Below, piece after piece: positions 51,206 to 60,299 of a stretch of DNA of 64,000 nucleotides; within the stretch, counting starts at the first letter, position 1, and each line of letters starts with the position of its first letter. A model generated the notes under the pieces. It was not told the DNA's origin, made no database searches, and saw only the letters and a program-made list of their open reading frames with translations. The stretch is taken from the NCBI GenBank assembly GCA_017407755.1, contig JAFQVY010000010.1, forward strand, positions 124,001-188,000, in the 5' to 3' direction. This DNA comes from Clostridia bacterium (GTDB lineage: Bacteria > Bacillota > Clostridia > Oscillospirales > Acutalibacteraceae). The position numbers and the translations under genes were made by a program.

Positions 51206-51730
51206 ATGAAAAAGCGAATTGGTGCAATTCTGGCACTTTTCTGTGCCGCTTTGATTGTTGTTATTGACCAATTAAGCAAGTACCTTGTTGTAGAGAATTT
51301 GAAAACGGAAGGTACCTCTGTAACTGTTATAGACGGACTTCTTAATTTTACTTTAAGCTATAACGATGGTATGGCTTTTGGCTTAGGCTCTTCTGTTTTT
51401 CGTTGGGTTTTTGTTGGTGTAATGGTTATTGTAGGCGGGGTGCTTGTTTATCTTATGTTTAACCCTAAATACAACAGCCCCTTGTTTTTAACTGCCGCAT
51501 CTCTTGTTATCGGAGGTGGTGTGGGAAACGCCATTGATAGGGTAATTAACGGTTATGTTGTTGATTTTCTTGCTCTTTCATTCTTTCCACCAATTTGTAA
51601 CATCGCTGACTATGCTATTACTATCGGTACAGTTTTGCTTCTTATTTACGTTATTTTTGTGTACGGTAAGAACGATAAGAAAGCCTTAGTCAATGAACCC
51701 GTTGAATTTGTAACTGATGAAAATGAGTGA
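51206..51730 (+). CDS. lspA: lipoprotein signal peptidase (SPase II)
   Basis: A 174-residue membrane aspartyl protease cleaving before the lipobox cysteine. The motifs are YNDGMAFG (52-59), GNAIDR (107-112), the catalytic aspartates D120 (VVDFL) and D135 (NIADYA). A short charged C-terminal tail is cytoplasmic. AGGAGG precedes the ATG. It overlaps rluD by 14 bases. Confidence 0.95.
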   Translation: MKKRIGAILALFCAALIVVIDQLSKYLVVENLKTEGTSVTVIDGLLNFTLSYNDGMAFGLGSSVFRWVFVGVMVIVGGVLVYLMFNPKYNSPLFLTAASLVIGGGVGNAIDRVINGYVVDFLALSFFPPICNIADYAITIGTVLLLIYVIFVYGKNDKKALVNEPVEFVTDENE

Positions 51731-52637
51731 GTATATCTTTAGTGTAGAAAACGACGAAGGCTTACGTCTGGATAAGTTTTTGTCCGAGCAGATAAGCGAC
51801 AGGTCACGAAGTTTCATTAGCAATCTCATTAAAGATGAAAAGGTGCTTGTAAACGGGAAAACTGTCAGCAAAAGCTATGTTTTAAAGGATAACGATATAG
51901 TAAAAGCCTACATTCCCGAAGCGGTTGAATACACAGCCGAGGCTGAGGATATTCCTCTTGATGTAGTTTACGAAGACAGCGACCTTATAATTATAAATAA
52001 ACCAAAGGGTATGGTTGTACATCCTGCCGCAGGTAATTTCACCGGGACGCTTGTTAATGCATTAATGCACCACTGCAAAGGTCAGCTTTCAGGAATAAAC
52101 GGTGTATTACGCCCCGGTATTGTTCACCGAATCGACAAGAATACAAGCGGACTTTTGGTAGTTGCCAAAAACGATATGGCGCACAATATTCTTGCTGAAC
52201 AGCTTAAAGAGCATAGCGTTAAGCGTGAATACAGAGCTGTTGCTTACGGCCGTTTTAAAGAGTTAGAGGGTAGAGTGGACCTTCCAATAGGCAGAGACCA
52301 GAACGACCGCAAAAAAATGACTGTAACCTATAAAAATTCAAAAAATGCCGTTACAAATTATAGAGTAATTGAAGAACTCAATGGGTTTTCTTACATAAGC
52401 TGTGTCTTGGAAACAGGCAGAACTCATCAGATTCGAGTTCACATGGCGCATTTAGGTCACCCTTTGGCAGGTGATGATGTTTACGGACCAAAGAAGGTCG
52501 TTTCAGAGTTACAAGGTCAGTGCTTACACGCCAAAACCTTAGGTTTTGTTCATCCTGCAAGCGGTGAATATATGGAGTTTGATTCAGAATTACCCGAATA
52601 TTTTACCGCTTTTTTAGAAAAACACAGAAATTTCTAA
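51717..52637 (+). CDS. RluD-type 23S rRNA pseudouridine synthase
   Basis: A 306-residue enzyme. An N-terminal S4 domain (RLDKFLSEQISDRSRSFISNLIKDEKVLVNG) precedes the catalytic domain with HRIDKNTSGLLVVAKND, containing the catalytic aspartate. Its place after lspA matches Bacillus ylyB. The ATG at 51717 or 51723 lies within the end of lspA. Confidence 0.92.
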   Translation: MKMSEYIFSVENDEGLRLDKFLSEQISDRSRSFISNLIKDEKVLVNGKTVSKSYVLKDNDIVKAYIPEAVEYTAEAEDIPLDVVYEDSDLIIINKPKGMVVHPAAGNFTGTLVNALMHHCKGQLSGINGVLRPGIVHRIDKNTSGLLVVAKNDMAHNILAEQLKEHSVKREYRAVAYGRFKELEGRVDLPIGRDQNDRKKMTVTYKNSKNAVTNYRVIEELNGFSYISCVLETGRTHQIRVHMAHLGHPLAGDDVYGPKKVVSELQGQCLHAKTLGFVHPASGEYMEFDSELPEYFTAFLEKHRNF

Positions 52638-52677
52638 AAATATTTATAAAATCTTAATTCTTATCAGTAAAAAAGAC

Positions 52678-52706
52678 TTGCTTTTTTTAAAGTCTTGTGT
52701 TATTAT
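52678..52706 (+). promoter_or_regulatory. sigma-A promoter of rplS
   Basis: TTGCTT (52678-52683) and TATTAT (52701-52706) are spaced by 17 bp. The leader to rplS is about 115 bases. Confidence 0.75.
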
Positions 52707-52710
52707 ATTA

Positions 52711-52817
52711 AAGCATTTGATTTCCGTCGTACTCAGCGACGAGATATTAAAAGGCAAATGCCTAATAATGTGAGCAGTCCTCTGCCGAAGGGTTACGAAT
52801 GCTCGAGAAAAATAATT
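52711..52817 (+). promoter_or_regulatory. structured rplS leader (L19-leader type)
   Basis: GCATTTG (52713-52719) pairs with CAAATGC (52755-52761), enclosing an inner CGTCG/CGACG hairpin (52725-52729 with 52737-52741). A second domain closes with GAGCA (52772-52776) and TGCTC (52800-52804) around CCTCTGCCGAAGGG. This resembles the Firmicute ribosomal L19 leader, thought to act in autoregulation. Confidence 0.62.
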
Positions 52818-52831
52818 GGAGGTCATTTAAA

Positions 52832-53179
52832 ATGGACGCATTAAAATTAATCGCAGCAGATTCCGTAAAGGCAGAAAAACCCGCTTTCTCCGTTGGTGAT
52901 ACTGTTAAGGTATCCGTTAACATCCGTGAGGGTGAGAGAGAAAGAATCCAGATGTTCGAGGGTACAGTTATCGCAAAGCGTGGTAGCGGTGTTTCCGAGA
53001 CATTCACAGTAAGACGTGTATCCTACGGCGTTGGTGTTGAAAGAGTATTCCCTGTAAACTCTCCCAATGTTAAGGATGTTCAGGTTGTAAGATACGGTAA
53101 AGTTCGCAGAAGCAAGCTCTACTATCTTCGTGACAGAGTGGGTAAGGCTGCCAAGGTTAAGGAAGCTATCCGTAAGTAA
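52832..53179 (+). CDS. rplS: 50S ribosomal protein L19
   Basis: A 115-residue protein at the 30S-50S interface, of normal length. [29 protein letters not shown]-type sequence spans about 20-50, and [20 protein letters not shown] closes it. GGAGGT precedes the ATG at 52832; an earlier ATG at 52799 is inside the structured leader and is rejected. Unlike many genomes, trmD is not adjacent. Confidence 0.97.
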   Translation: MDALKLIAADSVKAEKPAFSVGDTVKVSVNIREGERERIQMFEGTVIAKRGSGVSETFTVRRVSYGVGVERVFPVNSPNVKDVQVVRYGKVRRSKLYYLRDRVGKAAKVKEAIRK

Positions 53180-53189
53180 TTTTCTAAAG

Positions 53190-53218
53190 AAAGGGACAGC
53201 TTCGTGTTGTCCCTTTTT
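53190..53218 (+). terminator. terminator of rplS
   Basis: The stem AAAGGGAC/GTCCCTTT (53190-53197 with 53209-53216) is followed by a five-T run (53214-53218). Confidence 0.82.
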
Positions 53219-53241
53219 CATTTATTTTAAGTGGTGTTAGT

Positions 53242-53901
53242 ATGAAGAAAATCAATCTTGACGAGTATGATATTGATATAAACGACGAATCCTTCGGTTT
53301 AGAGGAAGCTCAGGAAGTAGAGGTAAACACCTCAAAGGCCGCTAATGTAGGCTTTGAGTGGGGTCACTGTATAATTTCTGCAGTTGTTATTGTTGTGATT
53401 CTCTTAACCTTTGTTTTCCGCCTGGTTAACATTGACGGCTCATCAATGCTGCCGACACTTGTTAACAGCGACAAGGTCATTATTACAAACTTCTTCTACG
53501 AGCCTAAAGTTGGGGATATCGTTGTTATCCCTGCAGGCAAGTATCACGACGAGCCTATTATCAAGCGTATTATTGCTTTAGGCGGTCAGGAAGTTTATAT
53601 CAACTACGAAACTCATGAGGTTTACGTTGACGGTGTTTTATTGGAAGAAGACTATATCAATTCTCCCACAATTCACTCTTTAGGCGAAAAGGAGCTTTCC
53701 TTAACTGTTCCTGAGGGCAGAGCATTTATTTTGGGCGATAACCGTGGCGACTCCAAAGACAGCCGTTATTTCGGTGTTGTTTCTGAAAATGATGAAGTAA
53801 TCACAGATTTAGGCGAAGCCAAGTGTATCGAAGTTGACGACATTATCGGCAAAGCTCAGTTTGTTATCTTCCCATTTAACCATTTTGGCTATCTTTATTG
53901 A
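53242..53901 (+). CDS. lepB: signal peptidase I
   Basis: A 219-residue membrane serine protease that removes signal peptides. One helix (about 43-63) precedes the catalytic serine S68 in GSSMLPTL, and the general-base lysine K108 is in IIKRIIALGG. LGDNRGDSKDSRYFG is the third box. A 35-residue acidic cytoplasmic N-terminus precedes the helix. Its position between rplS and ylqF is conserved in Firmicutes. Confidence 0.96.
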   Translation: MKKINLDEYDIDINDESFGLEEAQEVEVNTSKAANVGFEWGHCIISAVVIVVILLTFVFRLVNIDGSSMLPTLVNSDKVIITNFFYEPKVGDIVVIPAGKYHDEPIIKRIIALGGQEVYINYETHEVYVDGVLLEEDYINSPTIHSLGEKELSLTVPEGRAFILGDNRGDSKDSRYFGVVSENDEVITDLGEAKCIEVDDIIGKAQFVIFPFNHFGYLY

Positions 53902-53905
53902 TTTT

Positions 53906-53934
53906 AAAGCTTACATCCTTTGATGTAAGCTTTT
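53906..53934 (+). terminator. terminator after lepB
   Basis: The 12-bp stem AAAGCTTACATC/GATGTAAGCTTT (53906-53917 with 53922-53933) has a 4-base loop, and a short T-run ends at 53934. Confidence 0.75.
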
Positions 53935-53949
53935 CTTGTAGGTGATAAT

Positions 53950-54825
53950 ATGAATGAAATTAAAAATCAGAATATACAGTGGTTTCCCGGACATATGACT
54001 AAAACCAAGCGTCTTATTGAGGCTTCTTTAAAACTTGTAGACGCTGTAGCTGAAATCAAAGACGCCCGTGTTCCTATTTCCTCAAGTAATCCCGATATCG
54101 AGGAGCTTATCGGCAAAAAGCCTCGTATTATTCTTCTGAATAAATGCGATATGGCTGATAACCAAACTACTGCTCAGTGGATTTCTTATTATAACAGTAA
54201 AGGAATCCCTGCTTTAGCTATAGATTGTAAAAGCGGAAAGGGTCACAATAACTTTGTCCCTGCAACCCGTAAGCTTTTGAATGATTATATAGAAGCAAAG
54301 CAGAAAAAAGGCATTCCTAACCCGACAATTCGCGTAATGATTGTAGGTATTCCCAACGTTGGTAAATCATCTTTTATAAATAGAGTTGTAAAGAAAAACA
54401 GAGCAAAAGTAGAAGATAGACCCGGCGTTACCAGAGGCGGTCAGTGGTTTACTCTTGACAGAGGCTTTGAGCTTTTAGATACTCCAGGTGTATTGTGGCC
54501 CAAGTTTGAAGATCAGACCGTAGGCGAGCGTTTGGCTTTTACAGGTGCAGTTAAAGACCAGATTCTTGATGCTGAGCTTTTAGCCGTAAGGCTTTTAGAC
54601 CTGTTTAAAGAAATTAAGCCCCCTGTCTTTATGGAGCGTTTTAAGATTACTGATGACGAGTTTGCTCTTGAATCTTACGACCTTTTAGGAGTTATTGCCA
54701 AAAGAAGAGGAATGCTTATTTCTAAAGGCGAGCCTGACACAGAGCGTGCCGCAATTATGCTTTTAGATGAATTCAGAGGTGCAAAACTTGGCAAAATTTC
54801 ACTTGAAAGTCCCAAGGAGCTGTGA
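53950..54825 (+). CDS. ylqF: ribosome biogenesis GTPase YlqF (RbgA)
   Basis: A 291-residue circularly permuted GTPase needed for late 50S assembly. The order is G4 (NKCD), G1 (GIPNVGKSS), G3 (DTPG), with IQWFPGHMTKTKR at the start and an ANTAR-like C-terminal half. GTAGGTGA precedes the ATG. It is followed by rnhB. Confidence 0.95.
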   Translation: MNEIKNQNIQWFPGHMTKTKRLIEASLKLVDAVAEIKDARVPISSSNPDIEELIGKKPRIILLNKCDMADNQTTAQWISYYNSKGIPALAIDCKSGKGHNNFVPATRKLLNDYIEAKQKKGIPNPTIRVMIVGIPNVGKSSFINRVVKKNRAKVEDRPGVTRGGQWFTLDRGFELLDTPGVLWPKFEDQTVGERLAFTGAVKDQILDAELLAVRLLDLFKEIKPPVFMERFKITDDEFALESYDLLGVIAKRRGMLISKGEPDTERAAIMLLDEFRGAKLGKISLESPKEL

Positions 54826-54827
54826 TT

Positions 54828-55427
54828 ATGGATTGGTTGTTATACGAAAACGAGGCATATAATAAAGGCTTTGAGTATGTTTGCGGTGTTGACGAAGCAG
54901 GCAGAGGTCCCTTAGCAGGACCTGTGTGTGCGGCGGCAGTAATATTGCCCAAGGGTATGATTATCGATGGGGTTAATGATTCTAAAAAGCTTTCTGAAAA
55001 AAAGCGAGAAGCACTTTTTGATGTGATTTGCAGTTCTGCCCTTGCTTACTCAATTGAGTTTGCCGATGTTAAGGAAATTGAAGAGGTTAACATCTTAAGA
55101 GCAACCATGAATGCTATGAAAAGAGCAGTTGAAAAGCTGAGTGTTAAGGCTGATTTTGCATATATCGACGGAAATACTATGCCGCCAATCCGGATTAGCG
55201 GAGAATGTATTGTTAAGGGTGATGCAAAATCAATGTCCGTTGCCTGTGCTTCAATTCTTGCAAAAGTAACGCGTGACAGATTGATGCTTGAATATGCAAA
55301 AGAATACCCCCAGTATTCATTTGAAAAACACAAGGGATACGGCACTAAAGTCCATACCGAAGCAATTAAAGAATTCGGCCCGTGTCCCATACATAGAATG
55401 AGCTTTTTAACTAAAATATTAAAATGA
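54828..55427 (+). CDS. rnhB: ribonuclease HII
   Basis: A 199-residue nuclease cutting RNA in RNA-DNA hybrids, including single ribonucleotides. GVDEAGRGPLAGPV (D22, E23, R26) and VNDSKKLSEKKRE mark the active site, and SILAKVTRDRLM supplies another acidic residue region. AAGGAG is 8 bases before the ATG at 54828; a GTG at 54822 is too close. It ends in an ATGA overlap with yraN. Confidence 0.95.
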   Translation: MDWLLYENEAYNKGFEYVCGVDEAGRGPLAGPVCAAAVILPKGMIIDGVNDSKKLSEKKREALFDVICSSALAYSIEFADVKEIEEVNILRATMNAMKRAVEKLSVKADFAYIDGNTMPPIRISGECIVKGDAKSMSVACASILAKVTRDRLMLEYAKEYPQYSFEKHKGYGTKVHTEAIKEFGPCPIHRMSFLTKILK

Positions 55428-55795
55428 GAAACAGAAAACTTTCACCCATTGAAAAAGGGCGAATAGGCGAAAAATATACTGCAAAATTTCTTAAAAGAAA
55501 AGGTTATCGTATCCGCCAGATGAATATGAGAAATTTTATTTCTGAGATAGATATTATTGCAGACTCTAAAGAATATATTTTTTTTGTTGAGGTTAAAACC
55601 CGTACTGTCGGTCAGTTGTATCCGCCTCGCAGTGCAGTAAATACCGATAAACAGACAAAGATAAAGCATGCAGCAAAGGCATATTTATCATATAAGAAAA
55701 TTAAAAAGCAACCGAGATTTGATGTTTCAGAGGTATATATTACACCCGATACCTGTAAGGTACAAAGCATAAATTACATTGAAAATTGCTATTAA
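55424..55795 (+). CDS. yraN: UPF0102/YraN-family endonuclease-like protein
   Basis: A 123-residue protein with a restriction-endonuclease-like fold. GRIGEKYTAKFLKRKGY begins it and EIDIIA followed by FVEVKTRT gives the D-ExK nuclease motif. The biological role is not known, but it is usually next to rnhB, as here. The ATG overlaps the rnhB stop. Confidence 0.9.
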   Translation: MRNRKLSPIEKGRIGEKYTAKFLKRKGYRIRQMNMRNFISEIDIIADSKEYIFFVEVKTRTVGQLYPPRSAVNTDKQTKIKHAAKAYLSYKKIKKQPRFDVSEVYITPDTCKVQSINYIENCY

Positions 55796-55809
55796 CAGCA
55801 GGAGGGGCT

Positions 55810-56676
55810 ATGGAGCTTTTTGATTTACATTGCGATACTCTTTATAGGGTTTACACGGAAAAATCGCCCGAATTAAGCATAACGCCTGAGAAAGCTAATG
55901 TACTTGATAAATATTCTCAGCTTATGGCTGTTTTTATTCCCGATAATATAAGAGGCGAAAAGGCATTTGAATTTTTCAAAAACTGTGCCGATATTTATAA
56001 AAATAATTATCTTGTGCTTAATAACAGTCGCATAAACTTTATGTTGTCTGTTGAAAATGGTTCTGTAATCGGCGGTGATCTCAGAAAAATCAAGCTTTTG
56101 AAAGAGTATGGCGTCAAGTCGGTAACTTTGGTTTATAACGAAGATAACGAGCTTGGAAGCGGTGCACTATCAAACTCTAAATTCGGGCTCACAAGTATAG
56201 GCAAATTGGCGGTTAAAGCTCTCAATGAAAATAAAATTATTATTGACCTTTCTCATTCAAGCTCAAGAACCTTTTATGATGTTGCAGAAATATCCGAAAG
56301 CCCCATTATTGCTACTCATTCTAATTCCTGCTCTCTGTGTCCACATAAGAGAAATCTTACAGACGAGCAGTTTGAAATAATCAGAAAAAGTGGGGGAGTG
56401 GTAGGTGTTAATTTTTACCCTCCTTTTTTAAATACCGATCCTTCAAATGCAAGCTTTTATGACGTTATTAAGCATATATATCATTTCCTTTCTTTAGGCG
56501 GAGAGGATACGGTATCGATAGGCTCTGATTTTGACGGATGCGAAACCATAAAAGAGCTTGATTCTCTTGATAAAATCTCGGTTTTGTACGAAAGCTTGCT
56601 TAAACACCGAATAAATGAGCAAGTTGTACAAAAAATTATGTACTATAATGCACATAATTTCTTTAGCCGATTTTGA
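55810..56676 (+). CDS. membrane dipeptidase (M19, renal dipeptidase family)
   Basis: A 288-residue zinc dipeptidase-like protein. LFDLHCDTLYRVY supplies the first zinc ligands and IDLSHSSSRTFYDV a further histidine, followed by PIIATHSNS and SIGSDFDG. No signal peptide is visible, so it acts in the cytosol. AGGAGGGG precedes the ATG at 55810. Its end overlaps the thrC promoter. Confidence 0.9.
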   Translation: MELFDLHCDTLYRVYTEKSPELSITPEKANVLDKYSQLMAVFIPDNIRGEKAFEFFKNCADIYKNNYLVLNNSRINFMLSVENGSVIGGDLRKIKLLKEYGVKSVTLVYNEDNELGSGALSNSKFGLTSIGKLAVKALNENKIIIDLSHSSSRTFYDVAEISESPIIATHSNSCSLCPHKRNLTDEQFEIIRKSGGVVGVNFYPPFLNTDPSNASFYDVIKHIYHFLSLGGEDTVSIGSDFDGCETIKELDSLDKISVLYESLLKHRINEQVVQKIMYYNAHNFFSRF

Positions 56677-56701
56677 CTTTTACCAAACTTTAGTGTATAA
56701 T
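56673..56701 (+). promoter_or_regulatory. sigma-A promoter of thrC
   Basis: TTGACT (56673-56678) and a perfect TATAAT (56696-56701) are spaced by 17 bp. The -35 box overlaps the dipeptidase stop codon. Confidence 0.78.
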
Positions 56702-56737
56702 AATATATTATTTTGGCTAATAGGAGCTGATTTTTAA

Positions 56738-58243
56738 ATGCAGTACATCAGTACCAGAGACAATTCAAAGAAAATATCATCAGCTGAGGCTATCGCAAGA
56801 GGTATTTCTTCTGAAGGCGGTCTCTTTGTTCCTGAGTCTTTTCCAAAGTATGACGGTGTTACCTTTGAGGCACTTATGCTTATGGATTACAAGGGCAGAG
56901 CAAAAAAGGTAATCGGCGATTACCTCACAGATTTTACCGCAGAGGAAATTGCTGATTGTGTTGATAAAGCTTATACCGAGGAAAAGTTTGGCACATCAAA
57001 CCCCGCTCCCATAAGCATCGTTAACCACGGCGACAAAAAACTTTGCCTTTTAGAGCTTTTCCATGGCCCCACTTGTGCCTTTAAAGATATGGCACTTCAG
57101 ATTTTGCCTCATTTGCTTACTTACTCGTTAAAGAAAACTGCCGACGGCAAAAAAGCTGTAATTCTTGTTGCAACAAGCGGTGATACAGGTAAGGCAGCAC
57201 TTGAAGGCTTTGCAGGTGTTAAAGATACAGAAATCGTTGTGTTCTATCCCAGCGACGGCGTAAGCCCAATGCAGAAGCACCAGATGGACACAACCTTAGG
57301 CGATAACGTTAACGTTTGTGCTATCCGCGGTAATTTCGATGACGCTCAGACAGGCGTTAAAAAGATATTCACTACTGATGAAATCATCAAAAAACTTGAA
57401 AATAATAACATGATGTTCTCCAGCGCCAACTCAATTAACTGGGGCAGACTTCTTCCTCAGATTGTTTACTACATCTCTGCTTATTGCGATATGGTAAATG
57501 CAGGTGAAATCAAGCTTGGCGATAAAATCAACATCACCGTTCCCACAGGCAACTTCGGTAATATCCTTGCCGCTTATTTTGCCAAGCAGATGGGTCTTCC
57601 CGTTAATAAGCTTATCTGTGCTTCTAACTCGAATAATGTTCTTACAGACTTTATCTCAACAGGTACTTACGACAAGAACAGAAAGTTTATTACTACTGTT
57701 TCTCCTTCAATGGATATTCTTGTTTCAAGTAACCTTGAAAGACTTCTTTACCTTTTAGGCGGCAGAGATGACAGCCTTGACAAGACATATATGTCTGCAC
57801 TTAATAATGAGGGTAAATATACAGTAAATGAAGCAGTAAAGAATGCTGTTCAAGCTGATTTTTGCGGCGGTTGTTGCTCAGAAGACGAAACAATTAGAAC
57901 AATTTCTTCACTTTACAATGACACAGGCTATCTCTGCGACACCCACACTGCTGTTGCTGTTAACGTATATGAGAAGTATGTAGAAGAGACAGGTGACAAA
58001 ACTCCCAACATAATTGCTTCTACTGCAAGCCCCTATAAATTCTCTCGTGCAGTGCTTTCTGCCGTTGTCGGCGAAGAAATTACTGAAAGTGACGAGTTTG
58101 CTATCGTTGACAGACTCTCTGCTCTTACAAATACTGAAATCCCTGCACCTCTTGAAGCAACACGTACAATGGAGGACAGATTTAAAAATCTTATTTCAGT
58201 TGACGAAATGCCTCAATATGTTGTTAACTCACTGGAGCTTTAA
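56738..58243 (+). CDS. thrC: threonine synthase
   Basis: A 501-residue PLP enzyme that converts O-phosphohomoserine to threonine. The N-terminal fold starts MQYISTRDNSKKIS and GGLFVPESFP, and the PLP lysine is in FHGPTCAFKDMALQ. The phosphate-binding loop is VATSGDTGKAALEGFAG. The length fits the longer yeast/E. coli-type enzyme. No T-box or attenuator was seen in its short leader. AGGAG lies upstream of the ATG. Confidence 0.96.
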   Translation: MQYISTRDNSKKISSAEAIARGISSEGGLFVPESFPKYDGVTFEALMLMDYKGRAKKVIGDYLTDFTAEEIADCVDKAYTEEKFGTSNPAPISIVNHGDKKLCLLELFHGPTCAFKDMALQILPHLLTYSLKKTADGKKAVILVATSGDTGKAALEGFAGVKDTEIVVFYPSDGVSPMQKHQMDTTLGDNVNVCAIRGNFDDAQTGVKKIFTTDEIIKKLENNNMMFSSANSINWGRLLPQIVYYISAYCDMVNAGEIKLGDKINITVPTGNFGNILAAYFAKQMGLPVNKLICASNSNNVLTDFISTGTYDKNRKFITTVSPSMDILVSSNLERLLYLLGGRDDSLDKTYMSALNNEGKYTVNEAVKNAVQADFCGGCCSEDETIRTISSLYNDTGYLCDTHTAVAVNVYEKYVEETGDKTPNIIASTASPYKFSRAVLSAVVGEEITESDEFAIVDRLSALTNTEIPAPLEATRTMEDRFKNLISVDEMPQYVVNSLEL

Positions 58244-58246
58244 TAA

Positions 58247-58933
58247 ATGATTTATGCAATAGCTGACCTGCACCTTTCATTGGGTACTGACAAGCCAATG
58301 GATATTTTCGCAGGTTGGAGTGATTACACAAAACGCCTTGAAGCTAACTGGAAAAAGCTCATTAATGATAGCGATACTGTTGTTATTGCAGGTGACATTT
58401 CATGGGCAATGAAGCTTAACGAGTGCTATGAAGATTTCTCTTTTATACACAAGCTTCCCGGTAAAAAGCTTTTCTTAAAAGGCAACCACGATTATTGGTG
58501 GGGCACTAAAAAGAAGATTGATGAATATTTAATCGAAAACGGTTTTGACAGTATTAAAGTTATTTTCAATAACGCCTATGAGGTTGAGGGTAAAGCTCTT
58601 TGCGGAACCCGCGGCTGGATTAGCGAGCCCGGCGGTGAAAAAGACGCCAAAGTCTTAGCCAGAGAGGTAGGAAGACTTGAAAAATCAATAACAGAGGCTT
58701 TAAAAACCGACCTTGAACCCATTGTGTTCTTGCACTATCCGCCTGTGTATGATTCTGTAGTCTGTGATGAAATTTTAAACGTCTTAAAAAAGTATAACAT
58801 AAAGCATTGCTACTATGGTCATCTGCACGGAGCATATACCCATCGACACGCTGTTACAGGCGAGTATGAGGGTATTAACTTTCATTTGATTTCATGCGAC
58901 TTTACAGGTTTCTTTCCTGTACCTGTCGTCTGA
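58247..58933 (+). CDS. calcineurin-like metallophosphoesterase
   Basis: A 228-residue two-metal phosphoesterase. The motifs appear in order: IADLHLS, VIAGDISWAM, LKGNHDYWW, and later VFLHYPP and YYGHLHGA. The substrate is unknown. It begins 3 bases after the thrC stop, with the GGAGCTT end of thrC as a possible ribosome-binding site, so it is co-transcribed with thrC. Confidence 0.88.
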   Translation: MIYAIADLHLSLGTDKPMDIFAGWSDYTKRLEANWKKLINDSDTVVIAGDISWAMKLNECYEDFSFIHKLPGKKLFLKGNHDYWWGTKKKIDEYLIENGFDSIKVIFNNAYEVEGKALCGTRGWISEPGGEKDAKVLAREVGRLEKSITEALKTDLEPIVFLHYPPVYDSVVCDEILNVLKKYNIKHCYYGHLHGAYTHRHAVTGEYEGINFHLISCDFTGFFPVPVV

Positions 58934-58971
58934 ATATACCAAAATTTTTAAGTTTTTCGGAGGAATTTAAA

Positions 58972-60246
58972 ATGAGTCTTAAATCTTGCAATCTTAAGGA
59001 AACAAATAAGTACGAAATCGAAGTTTTTGTTGATGCTGAAACTTTCGAAGCTGCTGTTCAGAAGTCTTACAAGAAGAACATCGGCAAAATCAATATGCCC
59101 GGCTTCAGACGCGGCAAAGCTCCCCGCCAGATGGTAGAGAAGATGTACGGCAAGGACGTTTTCTATAACGATGCTATTGAAGAGTGCTATCCCGCAGCTT
59201 TAGAGGCAGCAGTAGTTGAAGCTAACCTCAAGCTCGTTGCTACAGAGAGCTTAGAGGAAATCGACACTGAGAACGGCTTCACTTTCAAGGCAGTTGTAGT
59301 TGTTGAACCTGAAGTTGAAATCGACGGCTATAAGGGCATCAAGGTAGAGTCCAAGGCTGTCAGAGTTACTGAAAAAATGATTTCCGAAGAAATCGATAAG
59401 GTAAGAGACAGAAACAGCCGTATGGTAACTGTTACAGACAGAGCTGCAGCAGAGGGTGACACAGCAGTTATCGACTACGAAGGTTTTGTTGACGGTGTTG
59501 CATTTGACGGAGGTAAGGCAGAAAACCACAATCTTCAGCTTGGCAGCGGTATGTTTATCCCCGGTTTTGAGGAGCAGATAGTAGGCCACAACGCCGAGGA
59601 AGAGTTCTCTATCTTTGTAACTTTCCCCACAGAGTATCACGCTGAAAATCTTGCAGGAAAGGAAGCAGAGTTTAAGATTAAGCTTCACGAGATTAAAACA
59701 AAAGAGCTTCCTGAGCTTGACGACGAGTTTGTTAAGGACGTAAGCGACAAGGAAACTGTTGAGGATTACAAGAAAGAAATCAAAGAAACTATCTCTAAGC
59801 GTCTCAAGGACGAAAAAGAGGCTCAGATTAACAATGACCTTTCTGAGAAGCTTATTGAGCTTGTACAGGGCGAAATTCCCACTCAGATGTATGATAACGA
59901 AGTTAGCGCTATGATTCGCGAGTTTGATATGCGACTTCGTTCACAGGGCTTAGATGCTATGTCTTACCTTAAGTATACAGGTATGGACGTTGAAGGCCTT
60001 GCAAATATGTACAGACCCGATGCTGAAAAGAGAGTTAAGCTCCGCCTTGCTCTTGAGAAAATTGCTAAGCTTGAAAATATCGAGATTACCGAAAAGGACC
60101 TTGATGAAGAGTATGCTAAGATGGCAGAAGCTTACAATATGACTGTAGAGCAGATTAAGCCTATGTTTACAGACTCTGCTTTAAAGGCAGACCTTGCTGT
60201 TCAGAAAGCAATGGATTTAGTAAGAAAAGAAGCAGTTACAAAGTAA
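58972..60246 (+). CDS. tig: trigger factor
   Basis: A 424-residue ribosome-bound chaperone and prolyl isomerase. The ribosome-docking signature is GFRRGKAPRQMVEKMYG (about 43-60). The FKBP-like domain is at about 150-235 and the helical C-domain follows. CGGAGGAA precedes the ATG at 58972; an upstream in-frame ATG in the phosphoesterase end is rejected. Confidence 0.97.
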   Translation: MSLKSCNLKETNKYEIEVFVDAETFEAAVQKSYKKNIGKINMPGFRRGKAPRQMVEKMYGKDVFYNDAIEECYPAALEAAVVEANLKLVATESLEEIDTENGFTFKAVVVVEPEVEIDGYKGIKVESKAVRVTEKMISEEIDKVRDRNSRMVTVTDRAAAEGDTAVIDYEGFVDGVAFDGGKAENHNLQLGSGMFIPGFEEQIVGHNAEEEFSIFVTFPTEYHAENLAGKEAEFKIKLHEIKTKELPELDDEFVKDVSDKETVEDYKKEIKETISKRLKDEKEAQINNDLSEKLIELVQGEIPTQMYDNEVSAMIREFDMRLRSQGLDAMSYLKYTGMDVEGLANMYRPDAEKRVKLRLALEKIAKLENIEITEKDLDEEYAKMAEAYNMTVEQIKPMFTDSALKADLAVQKAMDLVRKEAVTK

Positions 60247-60299
60247 TTGCATAAAACCTACACTTTTTGTTAAGTATTATTTTGGAAGGAGATATTATT

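Noticed and set aside
60247-60280. Separate clpP promoter (TTGCAT with TATTAT)
   Set aside because: Spacing is 22 bp, and a 17-bp partner (TTAAGT) is poor, so readthrough from tig is simpler.
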